DNA from: Streptomyces pinistramenti
Lineage (GTDB): Bacteria > Actinomycetota > Actinomycetes > Streptomycetales > Streptomycetaceae
Assembly: GCF_020564935.1 (NCBI RefSeq)
Contig: NZ_JAJCXB010000002.1
Location: forward strand, 62,001 to 126,000
Length of the DNA stretch: 64,000 bases
Direction of reading: 5' to 3'
The notes under the pieces were generated by a model that was not told the origin of the DNA, did no database searches, and saw nothing but the letters and a program-made list of their open reading frames with translations. A program made the translations under genes and the position numbers. How positions within the stretch are numbered: position 1 is the stretch's first letter; each line of letters begins with the position of its first letter. Of the stretch, positions 8,325 through 16,614 are shown in pieces.

Positions 8325-9647
8325 ATGTCCTCGCAGCCATCAGCGCCGCCGGCTCTCGGTGCATCCGGCAGCCTCGATGCGCCGGCGTTCGACCGGCGCC
8401 GCGCCTGGCTCGTCACCGCACTGATCGTCACGTTCATGATCGTCAATTTCGCGGACAAGTCGGTGCTCGGGCTGGCAGCCGACCCGATCATGGCCGAACT
8501 GGACATCAGCCACAGCGCCTACGGCCTGATCTCCAGCGCCTACTCGATCCTGTTCAGCCTCTCCGGGCTGGTCGTCGGCTTCTGCTCCGCGCGGATCTCC
8601 AGCCGCGTTCTGCTGTTCGTGATGTGCCTGGTGTGGGGCCTGGCCCAGTTGCCCGTCCTGATCGTGGCGGCCGTGCCGACTCTGGTGGCCGGCCGGATAC
8701 TGCTCGGCGCGGCCGAAGGACCGGCCACGCCGATATCAATGCACGCCCTCTACAAGTGGTTTCCGGTGGGGCGGCGCGGCCTGCCGTCGGCCCTGCAGAT
8801 CAGTGGTGCCGCACTCGGCACGCTCATCGCGGCGCCGGTGGTGACCTGGCTCATCACCCGGTTCGGGTGGCGTTCGGCCTTTGCCGCGCTGGCCGTGATG
8901 AGCCTGACGTGGAGTGTGGTGTGGTGGTTCGCCGGGCACGACGGGCCCTACGACCGGCCGCCCGTACGCGTGCGGGCCGAGGCCGGCAGGCCCGCGCGGG
9001 TTCCCTACCGCAGGGTGCTGCTGTGCGGCACGGTGCTCGGGAGCGTGACCAGTGCCTTCGGGGCGTCGTGGGCGATGGCCCTCAGCCAGGCGTGGCTGCC
9101 GTCGTATCTCAGGAACGAGTTGACGATGGATCCGGGGACGGTGGCGGCGGTGCTCAGCTCCGTTTCCGCCTTCAGTTTCGTGCTGCTGCTGGCACTGTCC
9201 CCCCTGGTCGACCTGATGACCCGGCGCGGGGTGTCGCTGCGCTTGTCGAGTGGTGTGCCGCAGGGCCTGGCGGTGGGGTGCGCGGGGGTGGCGATGGCGG
9301 TGTTCCCCTTTGCCGGGTCGCTGCCGGTGCGGCTCGGCCTGATCACGGTCGCCTTCGGTGCGCACTCCATCGCGTTCCCGCTGCATTACATGACGGCCGC
9401 GGCGGTCGTGCCCGCCTCCCAACGCGGCGCGCTCTTCGGGGTCGTGGCCGCGACGGGGACGCTTCCGGGGCTGCTGGCCCCTTCCCTGACCGGCCGTCTG
9501 CTGGATACAGCGCCCTCGGCGAGTGCGGGCTATGCGCAGTCGTTCGCTCTGGCGGCAGCCGTCATGGTCGTCTGCGGGGCGGTGGCCGCCTGCTGCATTC
9601 GCCCGGCACGGGACGCCGCGCGACTGGGTGCACCCCAAGCGCGGTGA
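8325..9647 (+). CDS. MFS transporter, anion:cation symporter (ACS)-like
   Basis: A 440-residue protein with 12 predicted transmembrane helices in two bundles. The first bundle carries FADKSVLGLAADPIM and an ACS-type RILLGAAEGPATPISMHALY motif after helix 4, and KWFPVGRRGLPSALQISGAA follows helix 5. ACS members import organic acid anions such as sugar acids, aromatic acids and tartrate with protons. The ATG has GCAGGAG ten bases upstream. Together with the CoA ligase, dehydrogenase and CoA-transferase downstream it suggests uptake of a carboxylic acid. It is convergent with the TetR gene. Confidence 0.8.
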   Translation: MSSQPSAPPALGASGSLDAPAFDRRRAWLVTALIVTFMIVNFADKSVLGLAADPIMAELDISHSAYGLISSAYSILFSLSGLVVGFCSARISSRVLLFVMCLVWGLAQLPVLIVAAVPTLVAGRILLGAAEGPATPISMHALYKWFPVGRRGLPSALQISGAALGTLIAAPVVTWLITRFGWRSAFAALAVMSLTWSVVWWFAGHDGPYDRPPVRVRAEAGRPARVPYRRVLLCGTVLGSVTSAFGASWAMALSQAWLPSYLRNELTMDPGTVAAVLSSVSAFSFVLLLALSPLVDLMTRRGVSLRLSSGVPQGLAVGCAGVAMAVFPFAGSLPVRLGLITVAFGAHSIAFPLHYMTAAAVVPASQRGALFGVVAATGTLPGLLAPSLTGRLLDTAPSASAGYAQSFALAAAVMVVCGAVAACCIRPARDAARLGAPQAR

Positions 9648-9685
9648 CGGCCGCGGCCGCCCGGGGCACGGTCACGGCCATCACC
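9643..9685. terminator. Possible bidirectional terminator
   Basis: GGTGACGGCC (9643-9652) and GGCCATCACC (9676-9685) form a ten-pair stem with one mismatch and a 23-base GC-rich loop. It lies in the 51-base gap between the convergent MFS and TetR genes. Confidence 0.35.
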
Positions 9686-9698
9686 GGCAGGGCGCGGG

Positions 9699-10301
9699 TC
9701 AGTGCCGATCCGGTGCGGTGAATCCGCTGGCCCAGTACCGGCCGTGCAGGGCCAGGTCCAACAGCATGCGGACGGCCTCTTCGGCGGGCATCGGCGGGGT
9801 GTCCTGCTCGGCCCACCAGCGCAGCACGGCGACCTGTTCGCCCACCCAGGCGCGGGCCAGGAGGTCGGCGTCGATGCGCGGCTGAACGTCGTTGCGTCCG
9901 GCGCGGGCCTTGAACTCCTTGGCCGTCGCGGCGGCGCAGGAGTCGACGAACATCTGGAGGGGCTTGCCGTCCCCTTCGCCGCGCAGGACGACACGGTAGG
10001 CGTCGCGTTCGTCGCTCACGTGCCGCAGCATCTCCAGCAGCGGTTTGCCGGTGAACCCGATGGCGCTGCCGGAGATCGCCGGCTCCAGGCGCTGCGCGAG
10101 TTGCTCCAGCAGGTCGGCGGTGACGCGGGCGAACAGGTCGTCCTTGCCCTTGAAGTGCGCGTAGAACGTGGCGCGTGCAACGTCGGCCTGCTCGGTGATG
10201 TCTTCGACGGTGAGCGCGCTGAAGCCGCGTTCCAGCACCAGTTCCACCAGTGCGGCACCCAGCGCCCTGCGGGTGCGTCTGGTGCGCCTGTCCTCGGCCA
10301 T
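9699..10301 (-). CDS. TetR-family transcriptional regulator
   Basis: A 200-residue repressor. The N-terminal HTH reads TRRALGAALVELVLERGFSA then LTVEDITEQADVARATFYAH, followed by FKGKDDLFARV, which is standard TetR architecture. The rest is a helical ligand domain with no assigned effector. The open frame extends to 10334, but ATG 10301 is preceded by AAAGGGGG and begins right before the HTH, so it is preferred. It is divergent from the acyl-CoA ligase gene and probably represses it; an acyl-CoA or free acid effector is an inference from that placement. Confidence 0.85.
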   Translation of the reverse strand: MAEDRRTRRTRRALGAALVELVLERGFSALTVEDITEQADVARATFYAHFKGKDDLFARVTADLLEQLAQRLEPAISGSAIGFTGKPLLEMLRHVSDERDAYRVVLRGEGDGKPLQMFVDSCAAATAKEFKARAGRNDVQPRIDADLLARAWVGEQVAVLRWWAEQDTPPMPAEEAVRMLLDLALHGRYWASGFTAPDRH

Positions 10302-10438
10302 GCGGCCCCCTTTGCCCTGTCGTGGTTCGCGCACAGTCTAGATGGCTCTTGACAGCCAACACGATACCGAACAGGGTGTCTGTAAACAGTCTTATTGTGC
10401 AGAACTGGTCCCGGTCCGCCTGCTTGGTTGGAGAGTTG
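10302..10438. promoter_or_regulatory. Divergent promoter region between tetR and ligase gene
   Basis: 137 bases carry outward control signals. TTGACA lies at 10349-10354. A CTGT-AA-ACAG dyad (10380-10389) and two ACAGTCT copies about 52 bases apart are candidate TetR half-sites. No clean -10 box could be fixed, so exact promoters are uncertain. Confidence 0.35.
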
Positions 10439-12025
10439 ATGAACCTCGGCACGTACCTCACCCGCAGCGCCCGCTACTGGCCCGATGCCACCGCCCTGGT
10501 CTGCGGCGAACGTTCCTGGACCTACCCGGAGCTGGACGGCGCGACCGACCGGCTCGCCTCGGCGCTGCTCGCCCGCGGGCTGCGGCCCTGCGACGCGGTC
10601 GCCTCCCTGGCCTGGAACCGCGGGGAACTCGTAGAGGTCGAATTCGCGCTCTACAAAGCCGGATTGGTGCGTGCGCCGATCAACGCCCGCCTGGGGCGCG
10701 GCGAGATCGAGCACATCCTGCGATACGCGCCGGTGCGCGTCCTCGTGTTCGACGCGGCGCACCGCGCGGACGCGCTGGCCGCCATCGAGGCTGCGGACAC
10801 CGGCTGCCTTCCCGTGCTCCTCGACGACGGGCCGGCCGCCGCCGCGGGCGCGATGCCCGGCGAAGCCGCGGTTCTCGGCTACCGGGCGCTGCTGGGCGAG
10901 GCGGATGCCGGCCCGGTCGCCGTCGACGTGGACGAGGGCGCCCCGTGCGTCCTGAATTTCACCTCCGGATCCACCGGAGCGCTCAAGGCGGCCGTGCAGA
11001 CCTTCGGCAACCGGCTCGCGAACATGCGCAAACTGCTGATGAGCGACGAGTCCCGGCCCCGGCCAGGCACCCGCTACCTTGCCTGCGGCCCCATCACCCA
11101 CGCCACCGGCATGACCCTGTTGGCCAACATGTTCGCCGGGGCGACCACCCATGTGCTGCCGAGCTGGAGCGCCCAGTCGTTCGTGGAGACGGTGGAGAAG
11201 GAGCGCATCACCGCGACGTTCCTCGTCCCCGCCATGGTCAACATGGTGCTCGCCCACCCGGGCGCGGCCGGGCGTGACCTGTCCAGCCTGACCGGCGTGC
11301 GGGTGGGCGGCGCGCCCATATCGCCCCAACGCCTGCGGGACGCCGTGCAGTTCTTCGGCCCGGTCGTGGCGCAGGGCTACGGGCTCGGCGAGACCACCAG
11401 CGTGGTGGCGGGACTGAGCAGCCGGGAGATCGCCCAGGCCGCGACGGACGACGCCGAACTGCTGCAGTCCTGTGGACGGGCGATGTACGACACCGAGATC
11501 CGGATCGTCGACGAGGCCGGCCGGCCACTGCCGCCCCGCGAGGTCGGCGAACTCGTCGTCCGCGGCCCCGACTGCGTACAGGAGTACTGGCAGGAGCCCG
11601 AACTGTCGGCGCAGACGTTCCGCGACGGCTGGGTCCACACCGGGGATCTCGCCTGGATGCGCGAGGACGGCTACCTGTTCCTCGTCGACCGCAAGAAAGA
11701 CATGATCATTTCCGGTGGGTTCAACATCTACTGCACCGAGGTCGAGGCCGCTCTCTACGAGCATCCCGGCGTCCAGGAAGTCTGCGTCATCGGCGTGCCC
11801 GACGAAACGTGGGGCGAGGCGGTCAAGGCCGTCATCGTGGCCCGGCCGGACCACGTCCTGAGCGCCGACGAGATCACGGCGTTCTGCGCCGAGCGCCTCG
11901 ACCGCTTCAAGAAGCCCAAAACCGTCGACTTCGTCGGCGAACTGCCCCACAACCGCAACGGAAAGCTCGACCGCAAGGCCGTCCGCGAACCGTTCTGGGC
12001 CGGCGCCGACCGCCGCGTGAACTGA
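10439..12025 (+). CDS. Acyl-CoA ligase (AMP-forming, ANL superfamily)
   Basis: A 528-residue AMP-binding enzyme that activates a carboxylic acid with ATP and joins it to CoA. Visible motifs are the phosphate loop TSGSTGALKAAV, the aromatic/threonine motif GYGLGETTS, the adenosine-binding WVHTGDLAW, the hinge DRKKDMIISGGFNIY, and the catalytic lysine in LPHNRNGKLDRKA. The start at ATG 10439 has GGAGAG seven bases upstream. It is first in a likely operon with the acyl-CoA dehydrogenase and CoA-transferase genes. The substrate is unknown; a medium-chain, branched or aromatic acid is possible. The ligase, reductase and transferase set resembles CaiC/CaiA/CaiB in layout. Confidence 0.9.
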   Translation: MNLGTYLTRSARYWPDATALVCGERSWTYPELDGATDRLASALLARGLRPCDAVASLAWNRGELVEVEFALYKAGLVRAPINARLGRGEIEHILRYAPVRVLVFDAAHRADALAAIEAADTGCLPVLLDDGPAAAAGAMPGEAAVLGYRALLGEADAGPVAVDVDEGAPCVLNFTSGSTGALKAAVQTFGNRLANMRKLLMSDESRPRPGTRYLACGPITHATGMTLLANMFAGATTHVLPSWSAQSFVETVEKERITATFLVPAMVNMVLAHPGAAGRDLSSLTGVRVGGAPISPQRLRDAVQFFGPVVAQGYGLGETTSVVAGLSSREIAQAATDDAELLQSCGRAMYDTEIRIVDEAGRPLPPREVGELVVRGPDCVQEYWQEPELSAQTFRDGWVHTGDLAWMREDGYLFLVDRKKDMIISGGFNIYCTEVEAALYEHPGVQEVCVIGVPDETWGEAVKAVIVARPDHVLSADEITAFCAERLDRFKKPKTVDFVGELPHNRNGKLDRKAVREPFWAGADRRVN

Positions 12026-12056
12026 CCGCCATCCAACCGGCAAGGACCACCACGAC

Positions 12057-13253
12057 ATGACCTTTTCCCTGCACCCCGCCTACGACGACCCCCAGCTCGC
12101 CGGCCTCGTCGGCCGACTGCGCGACTACCTCCAGGGCGAACTGGCCGACCACGAACGCGACCGCGGTCTCACCCACGACAGCCGCCTCACCCGCACCGAC
12201 CTCGAACCCGTCTGGCGGCGCAGCCGCGAACTGGGCTTCTACGGCGTGCACTTGCCTGAGCAGTACGGCGGCCAGGACCTCTCCTACACCGCGCTGGCTG
12301 CCCTCAAGGAAGAAGTCGGCGCCAGTGGACGCGTCCTCGGGCACAGCGTGCTGGGCGACATGGGCGGCCCGCTGCGCGCCGGCGACATCCTGCGGCACGC
12401 CACCGCGTACCAGCTGGAGAACTACCTGCTGCCCCTGGTGCGCGGCGAGCGCGCCTGCTGCTTCTCGCTGACCGAGACCGATGCCGGCTCCGACGTCCGC
12501 TCCATGCGCACCACCGCCGTACGCGACGGCGGCGGCTTCCGCCTGAGCGGCCACAAGGTCTTCTCCTCTGCGGGCCCCTTCGCAGACTTCGCCATCATCG
12601 TGGCCCGGATGGCCGGGAGCGGCGAACAGGAGGGCGAGAAGCCGTCGTTCTCCGCCTTCCTCGTCGACCTCGACAGCCCCGGCTGCCGGGTGGCCGACGG
12701 CGCGACACCCATGTCCGGCGAGCACATCGAGAGCGACATCATCCTGGACGACTGCCACGTCCCCGCCGAGAACCTCCTCGGCGAGGAGGGCAAGGGCATG
12801 CGGATCGCGCTCGGCCGCGTCACCACCAACCGGCTCCTGCACTGCCCCACCGTCATCGGTGCCACCCGCCGCGCCCTCGACCTCACCCTGGAGCGCACCC
12901 GCACCCGCAAGGTCGCGGGGGGCCAGCCCCTCCTCGCGCTCCAGGCCATCCAGCACAAGGTCGCCGACATGGCCACCGAGCTCTATGCCGCCCGCTCCAT
13001 GACGTACGCGGCGCTCGCGGCGCTCGACCGGGGAGCCGACGTACGCACCGAGGCGTTCATGTGCAAGCTGTTCGTCGCCGAGTCCGCCTTCCGCATCCTC
13101 GACCAGGCCGTCCAGATCCACGGCAAGGAAGGGCTCACCCAGGGCAACGAGATCGAGTTCCTGTTCCGCAAGATCCGCATGTTCCGCATCCTGACCGGCA
13201 CATCCGAGATCCAGCGCAACGGCATCGCGCACGGCCTCGCCTTCATGGCCTGA
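12057..13253 (+). CDS. Acyl-CoA dehydrogenase
   Basis: A 398-residue flavoenzyme that oxidises an acyl-CoA, or reduces an enoyl-CoA, using FAD. It has the FAD/substrate strip CFSLTETDAGSDVRSMRTTA, the beta-barrel middle domain (GHKVFSSAGPFADFAIIVAR), and the C-terminal GKEGLTQGNEIEFLFRK then ILTGTSEIQRNGIAHG, which is conserved at the flavin-binding end. The gene starts 31 bases after the ligase stop with a weak AAGGA site. The neighbours place it on a CoA-activated acid. Length and motifs are normal, so it should be functional. Confidence 0.9.
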   Translation: MTFSLHPAYDDPQLAGLVGRLRDYLQGELADHERDRGLTHDSRLTRTDLEPVWRRSRELGFYGVHLPEQYGGQDLSYTALAALKEEVGASGRVLGHSVLGDMGGPLRAGDILRHATAYQLENYLLPLVRGERACCFSLTETDAGSDVRSMRTTAVRDGGGFRLSGHKVFSSAGPFADFAIIVARMAGSGEQEGEKPSFSAFLVDLDSPGCRVADGATPMSGEHIESDIILDDCHVPAENLLGEEGKGMRIALGRVTTNRLLHCPTVIGATRRALDLTLERTRTRKVAGGQPLLALQAIQHKVADMATELYAARSMTYAALAALDRGADVRTEAFMCKLFVAESAFRILDQAVQIHGKEGLTQGNEIEFLFRKIRMFRILTGTSEIQRNGIAHGLAFMA

Positions 13254-13290
13254 CCCGTCTCCCTCTCCCACCGCAAGGCAAGGTGCACCG

Positions 13291-14468
13291 ATGACAGCCC
13301 CCGCCCACCCCGCGGCCCCCGCCTGGTCGTCGCTCACGGGCAGACGCATCCTCGGCCTCTCCCGGCTGCTGCCGGGCCCCTACGCCACGTCCCTGCTCGC
13401 CGACCTCGCCGCCGACGTCATCAAGGTCGAAACCCCTCACACCGGCGACCCGCTGCGAGCCGCCCCCGACCTGTTCGACGCGCTCCACCACAACAAACGC
13501 TCGATAGCCGTCGACCTGCGCACCGAAGACGGCCGAAGCGCCTTCCTCGACCTGGTGCGCACCGCCGACGCCGTCGTGGAAAGCTTCCGCCCCGGCGTCC
13601 GCGACGGGATGGGCCCGGGCTACGCCACGCCCCACGAGGCCAATCCACGTCTGGTGCTGTGCTCGCTCAGCGGCTACGGACAGAGCGGGCCTTGCACACA
13701 GAAGCCAGGACACGAGCTCAACTTCCTCGGCCTGTCCGGCTTCTTCACCGTCCCCGGACGCCGGGACGGCCGGATCACCCGTCCCGGCGTCCGGGTCGGC
13801 GACATGGCCGGTGCCCTGCACGCGGCCCTCGCACTGACCGCCGCACTCGGTGCCGAAGGCGAAGGCCAGCACATCGACGTATCCCTCAGCGAATCCATCA
13901 CCGCCTGGTGTTCCCTCTTCGCGCTGCCGCTGCGCGACCTCCCCGATCCCCTCGAAGCGGGCCTCGTCCAGGGCGACAACGACGTCTTCACCACCGCGGA
14001 CGGACGCCGCCTTTCCCTCGCCACGTTCGAGGACAGGTTCTGGCACCACTTCCGCACCGAACTGGCTGCCGCTTCCCCGCGTTGAACACCCCCGCCTATG
14101 ACCGGCGCGCCGCCCGCACCTCCGCCGGGCAGGCCGTGAGCGACCTGCTGCACGGCAGCTTCCGGGCCCGCGACTTCACCTGGTGGCAAGAGCGCCTGGA
14201 TGGCCTCAACGCCCCCTGGGCGCCCGTCTTCGCCACCCCCGGCGAACTCCTGGCCGACCCCCACATCGCCGCACGGCAACTGCTCCGCACTCCCGCCGGC
14301 CCGGCCGCCTGCCCGCAGGCCCGCTTCCCCGTGACCTTCGGCGCCGGCCTCGACACCTTCCGCGGCCCGGCCCAGGCCCTCGGCCGGCACGCCGAGGAAA
14401 TGCTCGGTCAACTCCCCGCCCAGCGGCCGGTGTCCTCGGTCCGTCGGGTGCGGCCTCCGGGCCGGTGA
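13291..14468 (+). pseudogene. CaiB/BaiF (family III) CoA-transferase with a frameshift
   Basis: The first frame (13291-14085, 264 residues) has the family start (RILGLSRLLPGPYATSLLAD), DVIKVETPHTGDPLR, the NKRSIAVDLRTEDGR strip and VVESFRPGVRDGMG with the region of the catalytic Asp. It stops at a TGA right after FRTELAAASPR. A second frame from about 14079 continues with NTPAYDRRAARTSAG, then LDGLNAPWAPVFATPGELL to TGA at 14468. Together they give the usual ~390 residues. Adding one C to the run at 14075-14078 restores the reading. So this is either a real one-base deletion or a homopolymer sequencing error. Its role would be moving CoA between acids in the same pathway. Confidence 0.8.
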
Positions 14469-14503
14469 GGCGTCCCTCCGTCGAGGAGCCGCGGTGTCCG
14501 AGG

Positions 14504-15571
14504 TCAGTGCGGCGTGGTGCACCAGCCGCGGAGTGTCCGTGTCAGGTGCTGGAAGTCCCGGACCTGCACGGTCGTGCCGTCCCGGTGCAGAGTCAGCGTG
14601 CCGTCCGCCGTCGCCTCGATCCGCAGTGCCGCCCCTCGGCCGTCGGGTGCGGGGGTGAATCCTTCCCGGTACAAGGCCCGCAGCAGGAGCGGGCGCAGGG
14701 CGGCGGGGGCGTGGACGGCTGCGGTTCCGCGGGTGGCGAGGTGGGGGCGGAAGCCTGCGGTGGCGGGGTCGAAGTCGAGATGGCCTGCCGCGAAGGAGGC
14801 GGCGAGGGCTCCGGAGACGATGAGGTCTTCGGGTGCTCCGGTGTGCAGCCGGGAACCGCGGTCGAGCAGCCAGGCCGCATCCGCCGTCCGGAGGGCCAGT
14901 TCCAGGTCGTGCGTGCTGGCGATGACGGTGAGGCCGCGGTCGCGGGCGAGGTCGCGCAGGAGTGCGGTGAGCGCGACTCTGGACGGGACGTCCAGGAAGG
15001 CGGTGGGCTCGTCCAGCAGGATGACGTGCGGTTCCTGGGCGAGGGCCCGTGCGATGAGGACGCGCTGGCGTTCCCCGTCGGAAAGCTCGGCCGCCGGGCG
15101 GTCGGCGAGCGCGGCGACGCCGACCGCGTCCAGGGCCCAGTCCACGACCGCGCGGTCGTGCGCCGTGAGGCGGCCGGAGAAGCCGGTGTGGGGGTGGCGG
15201 CCGAGCGCTGCCACCTCCCGGGCGGACAGCAGGCCCGGGTCCACCTTGTCGGTCAGCACGACGGCGAGGCGGCGGGCGACATCGGTGGGTGACGCGGCGG
15301 CGATGTCCCGGCCCGCGATGCTGACGGTGCCCGAGAGCGGGGGCAGCAGGCCGCACAGGGTGTGGAGCAGCGTGGTCTTCCCGGTGCCGTTGGGGCCGAG
15401 GAGGACGGTCAGTTCGCCGGGGCGGGCGGTCAGCCGGATTCCGGTCAGCACGGCGTGGTGCCGGTTGCTGCCGCGCCAGGTACGGGAGCGGTGTCCCGCG
15501 GTGAGGTCACGGACGACGACACCGGCCCGCTCCGCGGCATCGTCCGGCGCCGCCGGTTCTTCTGCCGTCAC
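14504..15571 (-). CDS. ABC importer ATPase, iron-siderophore/B12 (FecE/BtuD) type
   Basis: A 355-residue ATP-binding subunit. Walker A is GPNGTGKTT, the signature is LSDGERQRVLIARAL (a D-for-G variant of LSGGQ seen in this class), and Walker B is VILLDEPTAFLD with the switch histidine in STHDLE. After the normal ~250-residue domain it carries an extra ~100 residues (from DLIVSGALAASFAAGHLDFD to the end) of unknown role, an unusual length for the family. The GTG start overlaps the permease stop by four bases (GTGA), so it is coupled to that gene. It is last in the importer operon. Confidence 0.85.
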   Translation of the reverse strand: MTAEEPAAPDDAAERAGVVVRDLTAGHRSRTWRGSNRHHAVLTGIRLTARPGELTVLLGPNGTGKTTLLHTLCGLLPPLSGTVSIAGRDIAAASPTDVARRLAVVLTDKVDPGLLSAREVAALGRHPHTGFSGRLTAHDRAVVDWALDAVGVAALADRPAAELSDGERQRVLIARALAQEPHVILLDEPTAFLDVPSRVALTALLRDLARDRGLTVIASTHDLELALRTADAAWLLDRGSRLHTGAPEDLIVSGALAASFAAGHLDFDPATAGFRPHLATRGTAAVHAPAALRPLLLRALYREGFTPAPDGRGAALRIEATADGTLTLHRDGTTVQVRDFQHLTRTLRGWCTTPH

Positions 15572-16614
15572 GAGATCATGCTCCGCAGGGCGCGTCGTCT
15601 GCGCAGCAGCAGAACGATGACGAGCGGCGCGCCGAAGAGCGAGGTGACGGCGTTGATCGGAAAGGTCACCTCGGTGCCCGGGGGCTGGCTGATCAAGGCA
15701 CAGGTGAGGGCGAGGCAGGCGCCCCCGATCATGGCGCCGGGAACCAGTACGCGGTGGTCGGAGGTGCCCAGCGCGAGCCTGGTCAGGTGGGGCACGGCCA
15801 GCCCGAGAAAGGCGACCGGGCCGCAGAAGGCGGTGACGGATCCGGCGAGCAGCGAGGTGCCCAGCAGCACCATGTCGCGGCTGCGCCGCACGTTCACGCC
15901 CATGCTCCGCGCGTAACCGTCGCCCAGGAGATGGGCGTTGAGCGTCTTGGTTCCGAGCAGCGCGGCCAGCAGCCCCAGCGCGGTGGCCGGGAGCATCACG
16001 TGGAGATCGGCCCAGGTGGTCGCGGTGAAGCTGCCCAGGCTCCACAGCACGAACTGCTGGGCGTTCTCCGGCTGCGCGTACACCATCAGCACGCTGACGA
16101 ACGCGGCGACGGCCGAACCCAGCATCACGCCGACGAGCAGCAGGACGACCGTGGAACGCACCCGCCGGGCCAGCAGCATGACCAGGAGCAGCACGGCGGC
16201 AGCACCGCAGGCCGCCGCGAGCACCACCCCGACCCGGCCTGCCCCCGCCAGGTTCTCGGTGAACGCACCGGCCGTCCCGCCGGCTCCGAGCACCGTGGCC
16301 GCAACACCCAGGGAGGCGCCGGAGCTGAGCCCGAGCGCGTACGGGTCGGCCAGGGGGTTGCGGAAGAGGGCCTGAGTCTGCACGCCCGCCGCGGAGATGC
16401 CGGCGCCGGCGGCGACGGCGGTCAGCGCCCGGGGCAGCCGTACCTCCTGGACGATCACCGTCCAGCGGGGGTCGGCCGGGTCCTCGCCGAAGAGCACGCG
16501 CAGCACGTCGCCCGCCGGCACCCGGTACGGGCCGAGCATCAGCACGAGCACGAACTCCAGCGCTGTCGCGGCTGCCAGACCGGCCAGCACCAGCGTGCGC
16601 CGGGGAACTCTCAC
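15568..16614 (-). CDS. ABC importer permease, FecCD/BtuC family
   Basis: A 348-residue protein with about nine to ten membrane helices. Family signatures are the proximal ALAAAGAGISAAGVQTQALF-like region (here TAVAAGAGISAAGVQTQALF), NPLADPYALGLSSGASLGVA, and the coupling segment FCGPVAFLGLAVPHLTRLAL before the last helices. It moves iron-siderophore, haem or corrinoid across the membrane with the ATPase encoded downstream. The GTG start at 16614 overlaps the stop of the binding-protein gene (GTGA). Upstream extension of the frame lies inside that gene and is not real. Confidence 0.9.
   Translation of the reverse strand: MRVPRRTLVLAGLAAATALEFVLVLMLGPYRVPAGDVLRVLFGEDPADPRWTVIVQEVRLPRALTAVAAGAGISAAGVQTQALFRNPLADPYALGLSSGASLGVAATVLGAGGTAGAFTENLAGAGRVGVVLAAACGAAAVLLLVMLLARRVRSTVVLLLVGVMLGSAVAAFVSVLMVYAQPENAQQFVLWSLGSFTATTWADLHVMLPATALGLLAALLGTKTLNAHLLGDGYARSMGVNVRRSRDMVLLGTSLLAGSVTAFCGPVAFLGLAVPHLTRLALGTSDHRVLVPGAMIGGACLALTCALISQPPGTEVTFPINAVTSLFGAPLVIVLLLRRRRALRSMIS

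Noticed and set aside
10016..12058. A 680-codon minus-strand open frame across the ligase gene
   Set aside because: Antisense shadow of the acyl-CoA ligase and part of tetR; no family match.
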